This document shows positions 8,158 to 8,339 of a stretch of DNA of 8,339 nucleotides, piece after piece (within the stretch, counting starts at the first letter, position 1; each line of letters opens with the position of its first letter). A program made the translations under genes and the position numbers. The stretch covers positions 1 to 8,339 of the forward strand of contig DAOVZA010000068.1 of NCBI GenBank assembly GCA_030635405.1. Reading direction: 5' to 3'. The notes beneath the pieces are model-generated. The model was not told the DNA's origin. It ran no database searches and saw nothing but the letters and a program-made list of their open reading frames with translations. The DNA comes from Desulfocapsa sp. (GTDB taxonomy: Bacteria; Desulfobacterota; Desulfobulbia; Desulfobulbales; Desulfocapsaceae).

Positions 8158-8195
8158 AAAAAGGCTTGTAATCAGTTAAGATTACAAGCCTTTTT
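8158..8195. terminator. bidirectional hairpin terminator
   Basis: A perfect 11-bp stem, GGCTTGTAATC (8163-8173) with GATTACAAGCC (8180-8190), encloses the six-base loop AGTTAA. It is flanked by A5 or more on the left and T5 on the right, so it can end transcription on either strand. On the minus strand it starts 8 nt after the CCA end of the tRNA-Leu fragment and is followed by seven T residues, as expected for the terminator of that tRNA transcript. Confidence 0.85.
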
Positions 8196-8203
8196 CCTAC
8201 AAA

Positions 8204-8220
8204 TGGTGCCGAAGGCGAGA
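8204..8220 (-). tRNA. tRNA-Leu 3' end remnant (17 bases), probable att core
   Basis: The minus strand reads TCTCGCCTTCGGCACCA. This matches the end of a common bacterial tRNA-Leu: the 3' half of the T stem (CTCGC), the acceptor strand CTTCGGCA and the encoded CCA. Right of 8220 the sequence does not continue into a T loop, T stem or anticodon arm; it turns into AT-rich DNA, so this is a fragment and not a working gene. The terminator just downstream fits an original tRNA end. Integrative elements that use tRNA genes leave such a displaced 3' end at their far junction, so this is read as the core of an attL or attR site. Confidence 0.6.
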
Positions 8221-8339
8221 TGCATCATCATTTTTCTTACGCTTGATTTCATTAGTTAATTTTATAGAATATTTCTATTTGTGTATCATTTTGTGTATGA
8301 CCTGTCAATTCTAATTCAAGACACGAACTCGCACTACTC
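8221..8339. other. AT-rich DNA beyond the tRNA junction, possible element end
   Basis: These 119 bases replace the expected tRNA body. They are AT-rich up to about 8300 and hold the paired GTGTAT motifs at 8281 and 8293. On the minus strand a frame from 8338 to the TAA at 8254-8252 stays open for 28 codons, but there is too little to judge whether it is the tail of a gene. If 8204-8220 is an att core, this is the terminal part of an integrated element extending right of the window. Confidence 0.35.

Larger units (their letters stand above)
7461..8203. other. non-coding region upstream of the operon
   Basis: No convincing gene is seen on either strand in these 743 bases. The part nearest the operon (7461-7620) is AT-rich and should carry its promoter, reading leftward. 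The best minus-strand -35-like hexamer is TTGTCA at 7533-7528, but no good -10 follows at 16-18 nt, so no promoter is called. Small palindromes occur at 7692-7718 and 7714-7730. A GC-richer patch sits at about 7618-7655 and a weak hairpin (GTGC..CTCT / AGAGGCAC with an A-rich loop) at about 8074-8098. An open frame at 7607-7828 looks like chance. Confidence 0.6.

Noticed and set aside
8317..8334. Minus-strand stretch TGCGAGTTCGTGTCTTGA resembling the T arm of the tRNA-Leu.
   Set aside because: The T loop lacks the conserved A at position 58 and the 3' side of the stem does not pair with GCGAG, so it is not a tRNA arm.
8252..8338. Minus-strand frame of 28 codons ending at TAA 8254-8252, possibly the tail of a gene beyond the right edge.
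   Set aside because: Too short to assess, and its repeated Thr-Gln codons coincide with the GTGTAT motifs that may be recombination sites.

Overview
The window holds a three-gene operon on the minus strand (positions 7460 down to 130). Each product carries an export signal and belongs to a protease or hydrolase class. The operon is followed on the right by about 0.75 kb of non-coding DNA. The right edge contains the last 17 bases of a tRNA-Leu gene, a strong hairpin terminator and clustered GTGTA(C/T) motifs, which together look like an integrative-element attachment site. Moderate-to-low GC, Sec signal peptides and a lipobox protein with Ser at +2 suggest a Gram-negative bacterium. Proteins of this style (TPR-CHAT, caspase with DUF4384, DUF900 hydrolases) are common in large-genome environmental groups such as Desulfobacterota and sulfur-oxidising Gammaproteobacteria. 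That placement is only an inference; the window contains no phylogenetic marker.

Operon in transcription order. (1) 7460-5313 encodes a secreted metacaspase-like peptidase (clan CD, family C14) with His123/Cys186 and a C-terminal DUF4384-like domain. (2) 5302-3365 starts 10 nt downstream and encodes a secreted fusion of a degenerate von Willebrand factor A domain, an acyl-carrier-protein-like domain without the attachment Ser, and a DUF900-type alpha/beta hydrolase with a complete Ser-Asp-His triad. (3) 3288-130 encodes a predicted outer-membrane lipoprotein with thirteen TPR units, twelve of them in an unbroken 40-residue register, ending in a CHAT caspase-like domain with His911/Cys960. None of the three genes starts with ATG at its best start; the starts are TTG, GTG and TTG.

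Taken together, the genes look like an envelope-located module with two different caspase-fold proteases and one serine hydrolase. A plausible but untested reading is that the TPR array of the CHAT lipoprotein is the sensor or scaffold, and that one protease acts on another component or on an envelope substrate. CHAT and caspase proteins are better known from cytoplasmic immunity systems, so this all-exported arrangement is the most interesting point of the window.

Flanks. Bases 1-95 may be the last 30 codons of a convergent plus-strand gene. Bases 7461-8203 contain no convincing gene, only small palindromes and one GC-richer patch. Bases 8119-8300 hold the tRNA 3' end, the terminator and the repeated motifs. 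The DNA right of 8220 no longer continues the tRNA, so a recombination junction lies at about 8220.
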